A stretch of 34,867 bases of DNA, taken from contig NZ_JAAAMH010000027.1 in assembly GCF_024105655.1 (NCBI RefSeq), positions 1 to 34,867 of the forward strand. The letters are read 5' to 3'. Shown here in pieces: positions 8,118-14,538 of the stretch. The translations under genes and the position numbers were made by a program. The DNA comes from Aliihoeflea sp. 40Bstr573. Lineage in GTDB: Bacteria; Pseudomonadota; Alphaproteobacteria; Rhizobiales; Rhizobiaceae. Every line of letters begins with the position of its first letter. Position 1 is the stretch's first letter. Under the pieces are notes generated by a model. It did no database searches and was not told the DNA's origin. It saw only the letters and a program-made list of their open reading frames with translations.

Positions 8118-9422
8118 TTAGCCGGCTATTATCCTTGATTTCAAGTAGCGCTCACGCAGCCGTTCAAGCTGCAGTTCGAGACTGAATGCCCCTTTCTTTG
8201 CTTCATCTGTTAGATGCCGCAGATAGCCGCCAGGGGAACGGATGGCTTCAACGTTCTCCAGCATTGCAGCAACCACGATGGCTGCGCCGGCCGGCCCGAA
8301 CCCGAACCTAGCTTCACGCCAAGCGTCAGAAGATATGCCCAGCATGGCCTGCACTGTTTCCGCCGCCTGCAGCAAGTCAGGCCATCCATGAAGACCGCAG
8401 CGAGCGTAGGAGGCGATTTGCGGGCATAGTCGTCCAATTTCGGCGACGGACGGCAGTGATGGTATCGTTGGCGCAGTCCTTTTGAGCTGTTCCGGCGCTG
8501 GGATGGCCTTGTTAGAGGACGAAAGTGACAGGGGAATCTGGAGGCGCGCGGTAGCGCAATCAATTTTCAGACCATTTTCTATTAAAGTAGACTCTGTGTT
8601 TTTGGTCTCTATGTGGCGCTCATTCTGATCTGCATTGCCGCTCGTTTCGACGTGCTTTTTGTCATCTAAATTATTGCAATCGCTAGGTATCAAGAAGCCG
8701 TTCTCAATGTCGCGCTGAAGGCCGTGGAAGGCAGCTGCGCGAGCGTTTAGCTGTTCTAGGGTGGCATTTCGCGCCAGTCGGCCCTGCAGTTCGCAGAAAC
8801 GTGCATCGAGATCGATGAGCTGCTCTCCCCTGCCCTCCGCGCGTAGCATTGCGAGTGTTTTGGCGACGTCGCGTTGCCGAATTGTAACCTCAGCACGAAG
8901 TCGGCGAATTTCGCTTAAGCACTTGCGGTGGCGCTCGGCTGCAGCGAATACCAGCGATGCGCGGCCGATAAAAGGTGACAGGTCGAAGCCATAGGCCTGG
9001 AGCAGTTGACCGTTGGGATCTCGATCGGCGTAGCGCTTGCCATTGGCGCTGTCGCGCCGGACAATAAAGCCGCATTCAACCAGCGCCGAAAGATGACGGC
9101 GCAAGGTTGCCGGCGACATGCCACGTGCGCGTGTCGAAAGCTCAGCATTGGAAGGAAAAACGACTAACGGAGCGCCAGTAGGCAGATACCGACCGGGGTG
9201 AAAGCTCGTGAGCGCCTCGAGAACTATTATTGTACGGTCTGAGAGTCCAAAATGCTCGCGTGTTTCCGTTAGCGCTCGCAGTAGCGCCCAGCGGTCGCAA
9301 CCTTTCGTCGGCCGGGGGTTTGCATTCTGCGCCGCGTCTCCTTCTACAAACCCACGCGAGGCCATGTAGTGGGCGCGCGTCAAAACCTTCCCGCCAAAGG
9401 GCGAGACAGCCATCATCGTCAT
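8118..9422 (-). CDS. repC: RepC, plasmid replication initiator
   Basis: RepC is the initiator of repABC plasmids and acts at an origin inside its own gene. The protein (434 residues from ATG 9422) begins MTMMAVSPFGGKVLTRAHYM and has the typical N-terminal winged-helix region (CDRWALLRALTETREHFGLS, then RARGMSPATLRRHLSALVE). A variable AT-rich centre follows, then a C-terminal conserved block (EIGRLCPQIASYARCG to the end). The frame can be extended to a TTG at 9446, but ATG 9420-9422, or the ATGs just after it, is preferred because AAAGG and GGAAG lie just upstream. It is the third gene of the operon, separated from repB by the roughly 200-base ctRNA region, as in known repABC units. Confidence 0.94.
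   Translation of the reverse strand: MTMMAVSPFGGKVLTRAHYMASRGFVEGDAAQNANPRPTKGCDRWALLRALTETREHFGLSDRTIIVLEALTSFHPGRYLPTGAPLVVFPSNAELSTRARGMSPATLRRHLSALVECGFIVRRDSANGKRYADRDPNGQLLQAYGFDLSPFIGRASLVFAAAERHRKCLSEIRRLRAEVTIRQRDVAKTLAMLRAEGRGEQLIDLDARFCELQGRLARNATLEQLNARAAAFHGLQRDIENGFLIPSDCNNLDDKKHVETSGNADQNERHIETKNTESTLIENGLKIDCATARLQIPLSLSSSNKAIPAPEQLKRTAPTIPSLPSVAEIGRLCPQIASYARCGLHGWPDLLQAAETVQAMLGISSDAWREARFGFGPAGAAIVVAAMLENVEAIRSPGGYLRHLTDEAKKGAFSLELQLERLRERYLKSRIIAG
8560..8690. other. Candidate oriV: AT-rich segment inside repC
   Basis: In repABC plasmids the replication origin lies inside repC, in an AT-rich stretch near its middle. Here the segment with ATTAAAGTAGACTC and CATCTAAATTATTGCAA is clearly richer in A+T than the rest of repC. 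It also encodes a low-complexity linker (DKKHVETSGNADQNERHIET). The call rests on position and composition plus knowledge of the family. No iterons were recognised. Confidence 0.45.
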
Positions 9423-9479
9423 CTCTTCCGCCTTTCTTAAGGCCAAGTCGAAGAGCCCACCGGAGCGTAGTGCCGATGC

Positions 9480-9508
9480 TTGACATTCGCGCGTGGAAGT
9501 GATTCTTT
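9480..9508 (+). promoter_or_regulatory. Predicted promoter of the antisense ctRNA
   Basis: A perfect -35 hexamer TTGACA (9480-9485) lies on the strand opposite repB-repC. A weak -10 (around 9503-9508, TTCTTT/TCTTTC) follows at 17-18 bases. Transcription would start near 9512 and end at the hairpin 9530-9559. In repABC plasmids the ctRNA has its own strong promoter at this place, and the exact -35 supports it. The -10 is poor, so the start site is approximate. Confidence 0.5.
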
Positions 9509-9511
9509 CAG

Positions 9512-9565
9512 ATTGCTACATCGAAAGGGGGCTTCCGGAATGGCGACGTTCTGGGGGCCTTTTTT
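9512..9565 (+). ncRNA. ctRNA (incA-type antisense RNA) between repB and repC
   Basis: repABC operons carry a small antisense RNA of roughly 50-60 nt in the repB-repC gap. It blocks repC expression and acts as an incompatibility factor. The features needed are present here: an exact -35 box at 9480, a conserved-looking block around CAGATTGCTACATCG (9509-9523) and a Rho-independent terminator at 9530-9565. The predicted length is about 54 nt, and the 5' end is uncertain by several bases. The call is by position, promoter and terminator, not by similarity search. Confidence 0.72.
9530..9565 (+). terminator. Rho-independent terminator of ctRNA
   Basis: GGCUUCCGGAA (9530-9540) pairs with UUCUGGGGGCC (9549-9559) over 11 base pairs, three of them G-U, closing an eight-base loop. 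Six T residues follow (9560-9565). Orientation is plus, antisense to repB-repC. Because of the G-U pairs the complementary strand folds less well, which fits a terminator working only for the antisense RNA. Confidence 0.72.
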
Positions 9566-9605
9566 CTTGTCCGTTTCGTCCTTCTCGTTTCAGTCTCTTT
9601 ATCTA

Positions 9606-9660
9606 CCCAGCGCGATCGCGGACTGGGATAGAATGCTATCAGTCGCTTGAATTGCGACTG
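9606..9660 (-). promoter_or_regulatory. Inverted repeats at repB 3' end / repC leader
   Basis: Two hairpins lie in the mRNA leader between repB and repC. CAGTCGC (9640-9646) and GCGACTG (9654-9660) form a perfect seven-base stem with a seven-base loop overlapping the repB stop codon. CCCAG (9606-9610) and CTGGG (9623-9627) enclose the palindrome CGCGATCGCG (9611-9620). Control of repC in this plasmid family depends on alternative folds of this leader set by the ctRNA, so these are likely parts of the switch. The exact fold was not computed. Confidence 0.4.
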
Positions 9661-10688
9661 GCAAATTCCTCGGCTAGTTCCGGTAAGCGTTCGGCCACAA
9701 AGGATGCAAAGCCAGGCTTGACCGTTTTTTCGAACGCGATGGTTGGGCGCGCGCCGTCTGCGAGAAAAGCGATCCCTTCGCCGCTTCGATCCACGATGCG
9801 TACACGCTTTGAGCCGGCTGCTAGGTTGTTCGCCGCATCGAGATGGGCGAGCAACAATGCAAATCGGTCGTCAGAGGCAGCGGCTCGAAACGTCTCACTC
9901 AAAGTAAAGCGGTGCGCCGCTTCGACTACCTTAGGCTTAGCAACCAATGCTGCGAGACCCATCCATCGTGGCCGGCCGATCTTGGGCGCAGGTCCAATGG
10001 CCGCCGCAAGCTTCGCCGGTATGGCTTCTGCGACATGAAGCAAACGAGTCATCTCCGCCTTGTCGAGGCTGAGCGCTTGCTGGACAGTTGCACGATCGAA
10101 ACCATGGCGCATTAGCGCGTCGGCGAAATGAGCGCGCTCGATGAAAGATAGGTTCCGGCGTTCGCTATTTTCCTTACCTTGCGCAAGGACCAGCTCCGAG
10201 TCGCTCAGGGAACGAACGATCGCACGGACAGGCTGGCCGATCGACGCTGCCGCGCGGATACGTCGATGCCCATACGCAGACTGGTAGCGTCCCGGAACGT
10301 CCGGGTGCGGCCGCAGCAGCACTGGAACCTGCTGGCCTGTTTCCCGCATGCTTTCCACTAGAGCCTCGAAAGCTTCATCCTGCGGATCGACCAATCTGTC
10401 GCGTACCGGCGAGGGGTCTATCAACGCTGGCTCTACCGCAACTACACGCTCGCCGCGTTCTAGTTCCTCGCGCAGCGCGCGGGCGTCCTCCATCTCGCGC
10501 GTCACTCGCGTCAACGTCAGGCCCATTGCCTTTACCGCGCCAGACGCTGCGCGTGTAGGGGAGGGCTTGTCCGTGGCCGTAGTCGGTGGCGCATCTACAG
10601 GATCTACGTTTTGCGGGTCGCTGGACGCCCCGGGGTACTGCGTCTCACCGCCGAATAGCGCTTTCAAATGATCTTTACGCTTGCTCAC
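9639..10688 (-). CDS. repB: RepB, ParB-family centromere-binding partition protein
   Basis: RepB binds parS and works with RepA in plasmid segregation. The 349-residue protein starts with the family signature MSKRKDHLKALFGG. A ParB/sulfiredoxin-like nuclease-fold domain follows (about 82-165, including ESMRETGQQVPVLLRP and YQSAYGHRRIRAA). The helix-turn-helix region comes next (about 168-225, QGKENSERRNLSFIERAHFA, then ATVQQALSLDKAEMTRLL), and then a C-terminal dimerisation part. Its ATG overlaps the repA stop by four bases (10685-10688), so translation is coupled. Length and order match the family. Confidence 0.95.
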   Translation of the reverse strand: MSKRKDHLKALFGGETQYPGASSDPQNVDPVDAPPTTATDKPSPTRAASGAVKAMGLTLTRVTREMEDARALREELERGERVVAVEPALIDPSPVRDRLVDPQDEAFEALVESMRETGQQVPVLLRPHPDVPGRYQSAYGHRRIRAAASIGQPVRAIVRSLSDSELVLAQGKENSERRNLSFIERAHFADALMRHGFDRATVQQALSLDKAEMTRLLHVAEAIPAKLAAAIGPAPKIGRPRWMGLAALVAKPKVVEAAHRFTLSETFRAAASDDRFALLLAHLDAANNLAAGSKRVRIVDRSGEGIAFLADGARPTIAFEKTVKPGFASFVAERLPELAEEFASRNSSD

Positions 10689-11929
10689 GGCTGCGCCCCT
10701 GTTCTGCCCCAGGCTGCGAGCATCAGGTCCTCGATCTCCGCGTTGACAGCTGTCAACGATTCCATTGCACGGTCATAGGTGGCACGAGTAAAGGAGTCTC
10801 GACTGACTTCGTACAGGGTTTGTTTCGTCAAACCGGCATCAGAGATCGCAGTTGACTTCACCATAGGCGCTGTAAGAACGCGCTCGCCAAACTGAGCGCG
10901 TAGAAAACCAACGATCTGCGTTTGCGGGCCATCGTTCGGCTCGTAGCGGGTGATCAAATAGCGCAGAAAGTCGAAGTTGAGCTCACCGCCTGCTTCGCGC
11001 ACAACTGAAAGAAGGTCTGAAGCCATGTAAAGGAACTGTGACATCGACGCGATGTCGAGCATTTGCGGATGAACCGTCACAACAACCGAGGTTGCCGCAC
11101 ATAAAGCGGATAGGGTGAGGAAGCCCAACTGCGGCGGGCAATCGATGACGACAACATCGTAATTACCACTAACCGCGGCGAGGGCGCTCTGAATGCGCGC
11201 AAAGAAGAAGCCGTCGGCACTGGATTCTCCGCGATCGGCCAGCATGCGTGGCGTCGTATGCTCAAATTCGTGTAGTTCCAAATTGCCTGGCACCAAATCC
11301 AGCCCGTCAAAATAGGTGGGCTGGATGATCTCTGAGAGCGGGCGACGTTCCTCATCGTAGCGAATGGCGCCATAGAGCGTGTCATTTGCCGAGAGGTCGA
11401 TCTCTGGCTGATAGCCAAACAGTGCAGACATCGAGGCTTGAGGATCGAGGTCGACTGCAAGGACGCGATAGCCCGCTAAGGCAAGGTATTGTGCCAGATG
11501 CGTGGAGGAGGTCGTCTTCCCGGAGCCACCCTTAAAATTTGTCACCGCAATTACTTGGAGATGCTCCGTCGCCGAATCGCGCCATTTCAGGTAACTGCGC
11601 CCCTTGGAAGCATTCCGCTTTGTCAGCGCCTGCTCTGCCAAATGGTGGCGCAGTGCATTAATGTTTGCGAGTGTGTAGGAGCGTCTGCCGCCTGGGCCTG
11701 TTTCTGGCTGTGGGCCTTCGCCGTTTATCGACAACTGGCGAAGGTATCCATCCGACACACCGATCAGTCGTGCAGCCTCGCCGGAGGTAAAGGACCTCAA
11801 AGTCTTCTGAGCAAGGGGCGGAAACAGCCGATCGCGCAATCCCCTGAGTTGTTGAGACAACAACCTCGCATCGGCGGCGATGGCTTCATCAGCGCCTTGC
11901 AATACATTATGCGGATTGGCTATTGCCAT
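10685..11929 (-). CDS. repA: RepA, ParA-family partition ATPase and operon repressor
   Basis: RepA (414 residues) is the Walker-type ATPase that moves plasmid copies and, with RepB, represses the repABC promoter. The N-terminal helix-turn-helix region (about 46-100, FTSGEAARLIGVSDGYLRQL) precedes the ParA domain, with deviant Walker A KGGSGKTT at 133-140 and VDLDPQAS at 159-166. The ATG at 11929 is preceded by GAGGG. A parS-like palindrome lies 15 bases upstream of the start, and another lies inside the 3' end of the gene. No frameshift or missing motif was seen. Confidence 0.96.
   Translation of the reverse strand: MAIANPHNVLQGADEAIAADARLLSQQLRGLRDRLFPPLAQKTLRSFTSGEAARLIGVSDGYLRQLSINGEGPQPETGPGGRRSYTLANINALRHHLAEQALTKRNASKGRSYLKWRDSATEHLQVIAVTNFKGGSGKTTSSTHLAQYLALAGYRVLAVDLDPQASMSALFGYQPEIDLSANDTLYGAIRYDEERRPLSEIIQPTYFDGLDLVPGNLELHEFEHTTPRMLADRGESSADGFFFARIQSALAAVSGNYDVVVIDCPPQLGFLTLSALCAATSVVVTVHPQMLDIASMSQFLYMASDLLSVVREAGGELNFDFLRYLITRYEPNDGPQTQIVGFLRAQFGERVLTAPMVKSTAISDAGLTKQTLYEVSRDSFTRATYDRAMESLTAVNAEIEDLMLAAWGRTGAQP
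10742..10757. promoter_or_regulatory. parS centromere-like site inside repA
   Basis: GTTGACAGCTGTCAAC is a perfect 16-base palindrome that fits the parS consensus of repABC plasmids, GTTNNNNGCNNNNAAC. It is embedded in coding sequence near repA codons 391-396, just before the repA-repB junction. RepB is the expected ligand. Confidence 0.8.
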
Positions 11930-11943
11930 GTTCCCTCACCGTT

Positions 11944-11959
11944 GTTGACAGGTGTCAAC
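11944..11959. promoter_or_regulatory. Second parS-like site upstream of repA
   Basis: GTTGACAGGTGTCAAC differs from the repA-internal site only at the central base (GG instead of GC). It ends 15 bases before the repA start codon, so it lies in the 5' untranslated region. RepB or RepA-RepB bound here could both partition the plasmid and repress the operon. Confidence 0.65.
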
Positions 11960-12041
11960 GCCCAGCGGCCAGTGTGGCGCGATTCGGGCGATCTTCGCAA
12001 ATTTCGTCGCAATTCTCCCGTTTCTCCGGCTTCTCGCTCTA

Positions 12042-12070
12042 TATACAGCAAGACACGCGAGTTACGGCAA
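12042..12070 (-). promoter_or_regulatory. Possible repABC promoter
   Basis: Read on the minus strand, TTGCCG (12070-12065) and TGTATA (12047-12042) are 17 bases apart and lie about 110 bases upstream of the repA ATG. Match to the sigma70 consensus is moderate. The position agrees with the long leader usual for repABC operons, and the parS-like site lies downstream of it. Confidence 0.35.
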
Positions 12071-12126
12071 AGGAAGAGTTCGGCAGCAAAAGCCGTATCA
12101 AGATGAGACCACGGCAAGTCGGCGTC

Positions 12127-12149
12127 AAGGAATTTATCCTTAACAAGGA
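12127..12149. repeat. Three AAGGA half-sites upstream of repA
   Basis: AAGGA (12127-12131), its inverse TCCTT (12137-12141) and AAGGA again (12145-12149) lie in the 345-base repA/integrase gap (11930-12274). They form two overlapping inverted pairs, with five-base and three-base spacers. A GTTAAC palindrome follows directly. This could be a protein-binding cluster; nothing else in the gap looks like a gene. Confidence 0.25.
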
Positions 12150-12274
12150 GTTAACGACTAGCGCCTACGCATCGTCAAGGTGCGCGGCCAAACCATGCCT
12201 GCCGAAGGATCAGTTGTCGTGGCGCTAATTCCAGATTGCTTGCGCCAGGAAGGGGAGGGGCCTTTTTTTACTCC

Positions 12275-13390
12275 CTACAGCCCGGACGCTCTGGTGAGAT
12301 TGACGCGAAAGCGGTCGCGGCGCCGCTGATATTTGCGCGTCATTTGCGCCGACGCATGCCCGAGCTGCTTTTGCACGTAGCGCTCGTCGACCTCGGCCGA
12401 GGACGCCAGGCCGGCGCGCAGCGAATGGCCCGCAAACAGCTTTTCGCGCTGGCCTTCCGGCAGATCCCCGCGAACACCGGCGGAGAGGGCGGTCCGCTTG
12501 ACCAGGCGGGCGACCTCCTGGTCGTGTAGCCGATCTGCGCCGACCTTCTTCCCCTGCCCGGTGACGCGTCGGAACAGTGGGCCATGCGCGATACGCCCGA
12601 ACTTCAGCCATGTTTCCAACGCGACGACAGGGCAGGTGGTATCCGACGAGCCGCGCCCCACTTCCACTTCCCGCCAGCCGGTCTTGCCGCGCAGCGTGAC
12701 CAGCAGCCCCTTGTCCGGAAAAAAATCGACCCAGCCCGAAGAATCCTCGGTCTGGTCGCGGCCGACGTCCAGTCCGACGATTTCGGAACGGCGCAAGCCG
12801 CCGGCAAAGCCGAGGAGAAGCATGGCGCGGTCGCGCAGACCGCGCAGGGTGCCGCGATCGAGCGTTTCCAGCATGGCGATCAGCTCTTTTGGGAGGATTG
12901 CTTCCTTCTGCCGCGGCGGGGCGGCGTGCTTGTTGCGGATGCCGGCCATCACCGTGGCGATATGCCGGTCCTTTCGGTCGAGGGTGAAGCCGCGCTGAGA
13001 GTAATTCCACGATAGTGACGACAGACGCCGCTCGATCGTGGACACGGAGTTCGGTTTCCTGTCACCGCTCACCGTGCCGGCTGCACAGGCGGTGATGTAG
13101 AGGCCGATCGTCTGCGGCGGCGCGGGCATGATCGAAAGACCCTGGCGCCGGCACCAACTCGCAAAATGCTTCCAGTCGGAGGCGTAGGCGCGCCGCGTAT
13201 TGGCCGAACTCGCGGCCTCGATATAGCCGCGCGCCCGATCGGCAAGGTGCTCAAGGTGGCCGGAAAGCCGATGCGGTTCTTCTGTTGCCACCGGAAGGGG
13301 AGGGGAGGGGGCTTGCGCCGGTTCTCCGGTGCGCCCCATCTCCATGACCACATCGATGATGTCGGGAAGATCGTCGTCGTCTGGAAACAT
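12275..13390 (-). CDS. Tyrosine recombinase / site-specific integrase
   Basis: This 371-residue protein has an N-terminal SAM-like core-binding domain (about 45-150, SSANTRRAYASDWKHFASWC) and a C-terminal catalytic domain. The catalytic set is present: Arg200 or Arg201 in GFAGGLRRSEI, His322 and Arg325 in GHSLRAG, His345 in LGH and nucleophile Tyr354 in TRKYQR. Such recombinases resolve plasmid dimers or move mobile elements. The start ATG 13390 has GAGGG nine bases upstream. It is transcribed away from the adjacent toxin-antitoxin pair. A possible target is the inverted repeat at 14434-14458. No attachment-site duplication was found, so whether it serves the plasmid or an element is open. 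Confidence 0.9.
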   Translation of the reverse strand: MFPDDDDLPDIIDVVMEMGRTGEPAQAPSPPLPVATEEPHRLSGHLEHLADRARGYIEAASSANTRRAYASDWKHFASWCRRQGLSIMPAPPQTIGLYITACAAGTVSGDRKPNSVSTIERRLSSLSWNYSQRGFTLDRKDRHIATVMAGIRNKHAAPPRQKEAILPKELIAMLETLDRGTLRGLRDRAMLLLGFAGGLRRSEIVGLDVGRDQTEDSSGWVDFFPDKGLLVTLRGKTGWREVEVGRGSSDTTCPVVALETWLKFGRIAHGPLFRRVTGQGKKVGADRLHDQEVARLVKRTALSAGVRGDLPEGQREKLFAGHSLRAGLASSAEVDERYVQKQLGHASAQMTRKYQRRRDRFRVNLTRASGL

Positions 13391-13414
13391 GTGGCGATGC
13401 CCTCACTGTGAGTA

Positions 13415-13435
13415 TTCAATGCGTACATACTTGAA
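13415..13435. promoter_or_regulatory. Inverted TTCAA/TTGAA repeat in TA promoter region
   Basis: TTCAA (13415-13419) and TTGAA (13431-13435) are perfect inverted arms 11 bases apart, between the divergent integrase and antitoxin genes. TacA-like antitoxins repress their own promoter at such sites. The spacer is not symmetric, so support is weak. Confidence 0.25.
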
Positions 13436-13438
13436 ACC

Positions 13439-13768
13439 ATGGACCAGCTGATGTATCTATCCCGTGGAGGCAATTCCGGGATTGAGGCCATGGCGCGCGC
13501 AGCCCTCGACGATACCGACCGCATGAACATCCGCGTGAAGCCGGAGGTGAAGGCGCGCCTGATGCGGGCCGCGGCGCTCCGCCATACGGATCTCACCAAT
13601 TTCGTGACCCAATCGGCGCTGCGCGCGGCGGAAACAATCATTGCCGAGGCTGACGCCATAAAGGTGTCGGAGCGGGATTTTGACCGCATCTTAAAACTTC
13701 TGGACAATCCGCCGAGGCCGAATGCGAAGCTGCGTGCGGCGGCGGCAGCACTGCCAAAAGCCCTGTGA
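13439..13768 (+). CDS. DUF1778 (TacA-like) antitoxin
   Basis: DUF1778 proteins are ribbon-helix-helix antitoxins of GNAT toxins. The core runs from DRMNIRVKPEVKARLMRAA through TDLTNFVTQSALRAAETIIA. The C-terminal tail (ERDFDRILKLLDNPPRPNAK) is the typical toxin-wrapping segment. The frame opens at ATG 13439, but ATG 13490 (MARAALDD), preceded by GAGG, is equally possible and would give 92 residues, the usual length. The stop overlaps the GTG start of the toxin (13765-13768), the standard arrangement. It lies between the recombinase and the DUF1403 operon and may stabilise the plasmid. Confidence 0.88.
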   Translation: MDQLMYLSRGGNSGIEAMARAALDDTDRMNIRVKPEVKARLMRAAALRHTDLTNFVTQSALRAAETIIAEADAIKVSERDFDRILKLLDNPPRPNAKLRAAAAALPKAL

Positions 13769-14292
13769 GCCTTCCTCCCTGGCATGAGGAGGCGATCGCC
13801 CGATCGCACGACCGCAAAACCTTTGACTGTGGCGATGACGAGATAAACGCCTTCCTGCAGCGCTTTGCGCGGCAGGGGCACGAGCAGAACGCGGCGAAGA
13901 CTTTTTGCGCGATTTGTGATGATCAGCCGGGGCGAATTCTCGGCTTCTATAGTCTGGCTCCTGCCTCGGTCGAGCATGACGCGGTGCCTGTCGAAATGAC
14001 GAAGGGAATGGCCCGCCATAATGTGCCAGGCTTCCTTCTGGCTCGGCTTGCCGTTGACAAATCGGTTGCGGGCAGGGGGCTCGGTGGCCAATTGCTGCTG
14101 GCGGCAGCGCTGCGCTGCATTCGTGTCACCGAGGAGGTCGGCGGCGTCTTGATGATCATCGACGCCAAGGGCGAGCCGGCCGCAAACTGGTATGCGAGCT
14201 ATGGCGCCGAGCCCCTGCAGGATCGCCCGCTGAGTCTTGTTTTGCCACTGGCGACGTTTGTCGAAACGCTGAAGGCCAGCGGGCACCTCTGA
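13765..14292 (+). CDS. GNAT-family TacT-like toxin
   Basis: This 175-residue GNAT acetyltransferase of the TacT/AtaT type acetylates the amino group of aminoacyl-tRNA and stops translation. The N-terminal block (KTFDCGDDEINAFLQRFARQ) is diagnostic. The acetyl-CoA loop is seen in VAGRGLGGQLLLAAALR (about 96-112). The conserved tyrosine motif is NWYASYGAEPL (about 143-153). GTG start 13765 is set by the four-base overlap with the antitoxin stop. No damaging change is visible, so the pair is probably active. Confidence 0.9.
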   Translation: MSLPPWHEEAIARSHDRKTFDCGDDEINAFLQRFARQGHEQNAAKTFCAICDDQPGRILGFYSLAPASVEHDAVPVEMTKGMARHNVPGFLLARLAVDKSVAGRGLGGQLLLAAALRCIRVTEEVGGVLMIIDAKGEPAANWYASYGAEPLQDRPLSLVLPLATFVETLKASGHL

Positions 14293-14413
14293 CCAACCGC
14301 TGTTGGCCGACACCGGCGCCGCGGAACCATCCTTGGCTGGCCCCGTGCCGCGCGACGGTCCGGAGGCTCGCGCGCGGCGATATTCGGGCTTCTGCTCGAC
14401 GTTTCGGGCCATT

Positions 14414-14425
14414 CTTTATATAAAG
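14414..14425. promoter_or_regulatory. CTTTATATAAAG palindrome, possible -10 region
   Basis: This perfect 12-base palindrome lies in the 246-base gap between tacT and the DUF1403 gene, with a TATATA core that could act as a -10. It is nine bases from the inverted repeat at 14434-14458. No good -35 was found. Confidence 0.3.
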
Positions 14426-14433
14426 AGCAAAAC

Positions 14434-14458
14434 GACTGATAAGGCAACATTATCAGTC
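14434..14458. repeat. Perfect inverted repeat, operator or recombinase core site
   Basis: GACTGATAA (14434-14442) and TTATCAGTC (14450-14458) are perfect nine-base inverted arms around the seven-base spacer GGCAACA. Two recombinase-binding arms around a 6-8 base spacer is the layout of a tyrosine recombinase core site, and such an enzyme is encoded 1 kb away. It also follows a TATATA element and precedes the DUF1403 operon, so it could equally be an operator. Confidence 0.5.
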
Positions 14459-14538
14459 ATTTCAAATTGGCGACAAGCGCGGCTGTTTCGCGCATTGCAA
14501 CTTGCAGAAAGCGCCGCCATGATTCATCCTTTCTCGCG

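Noticed and set aside
12241-12290. T7 run after the integrase as a terminator
   Set aside because: The T run is on the plus strand, lacks a preceding GC stem, and the minus-strand gene ends on the other side.
13069-14412. 447-codon minus-strand frame across the integrase start and the toxin-antitoxin genes
   Set aside because: It overlaps three well-supported genes in other frames and has no domain-like pattern.
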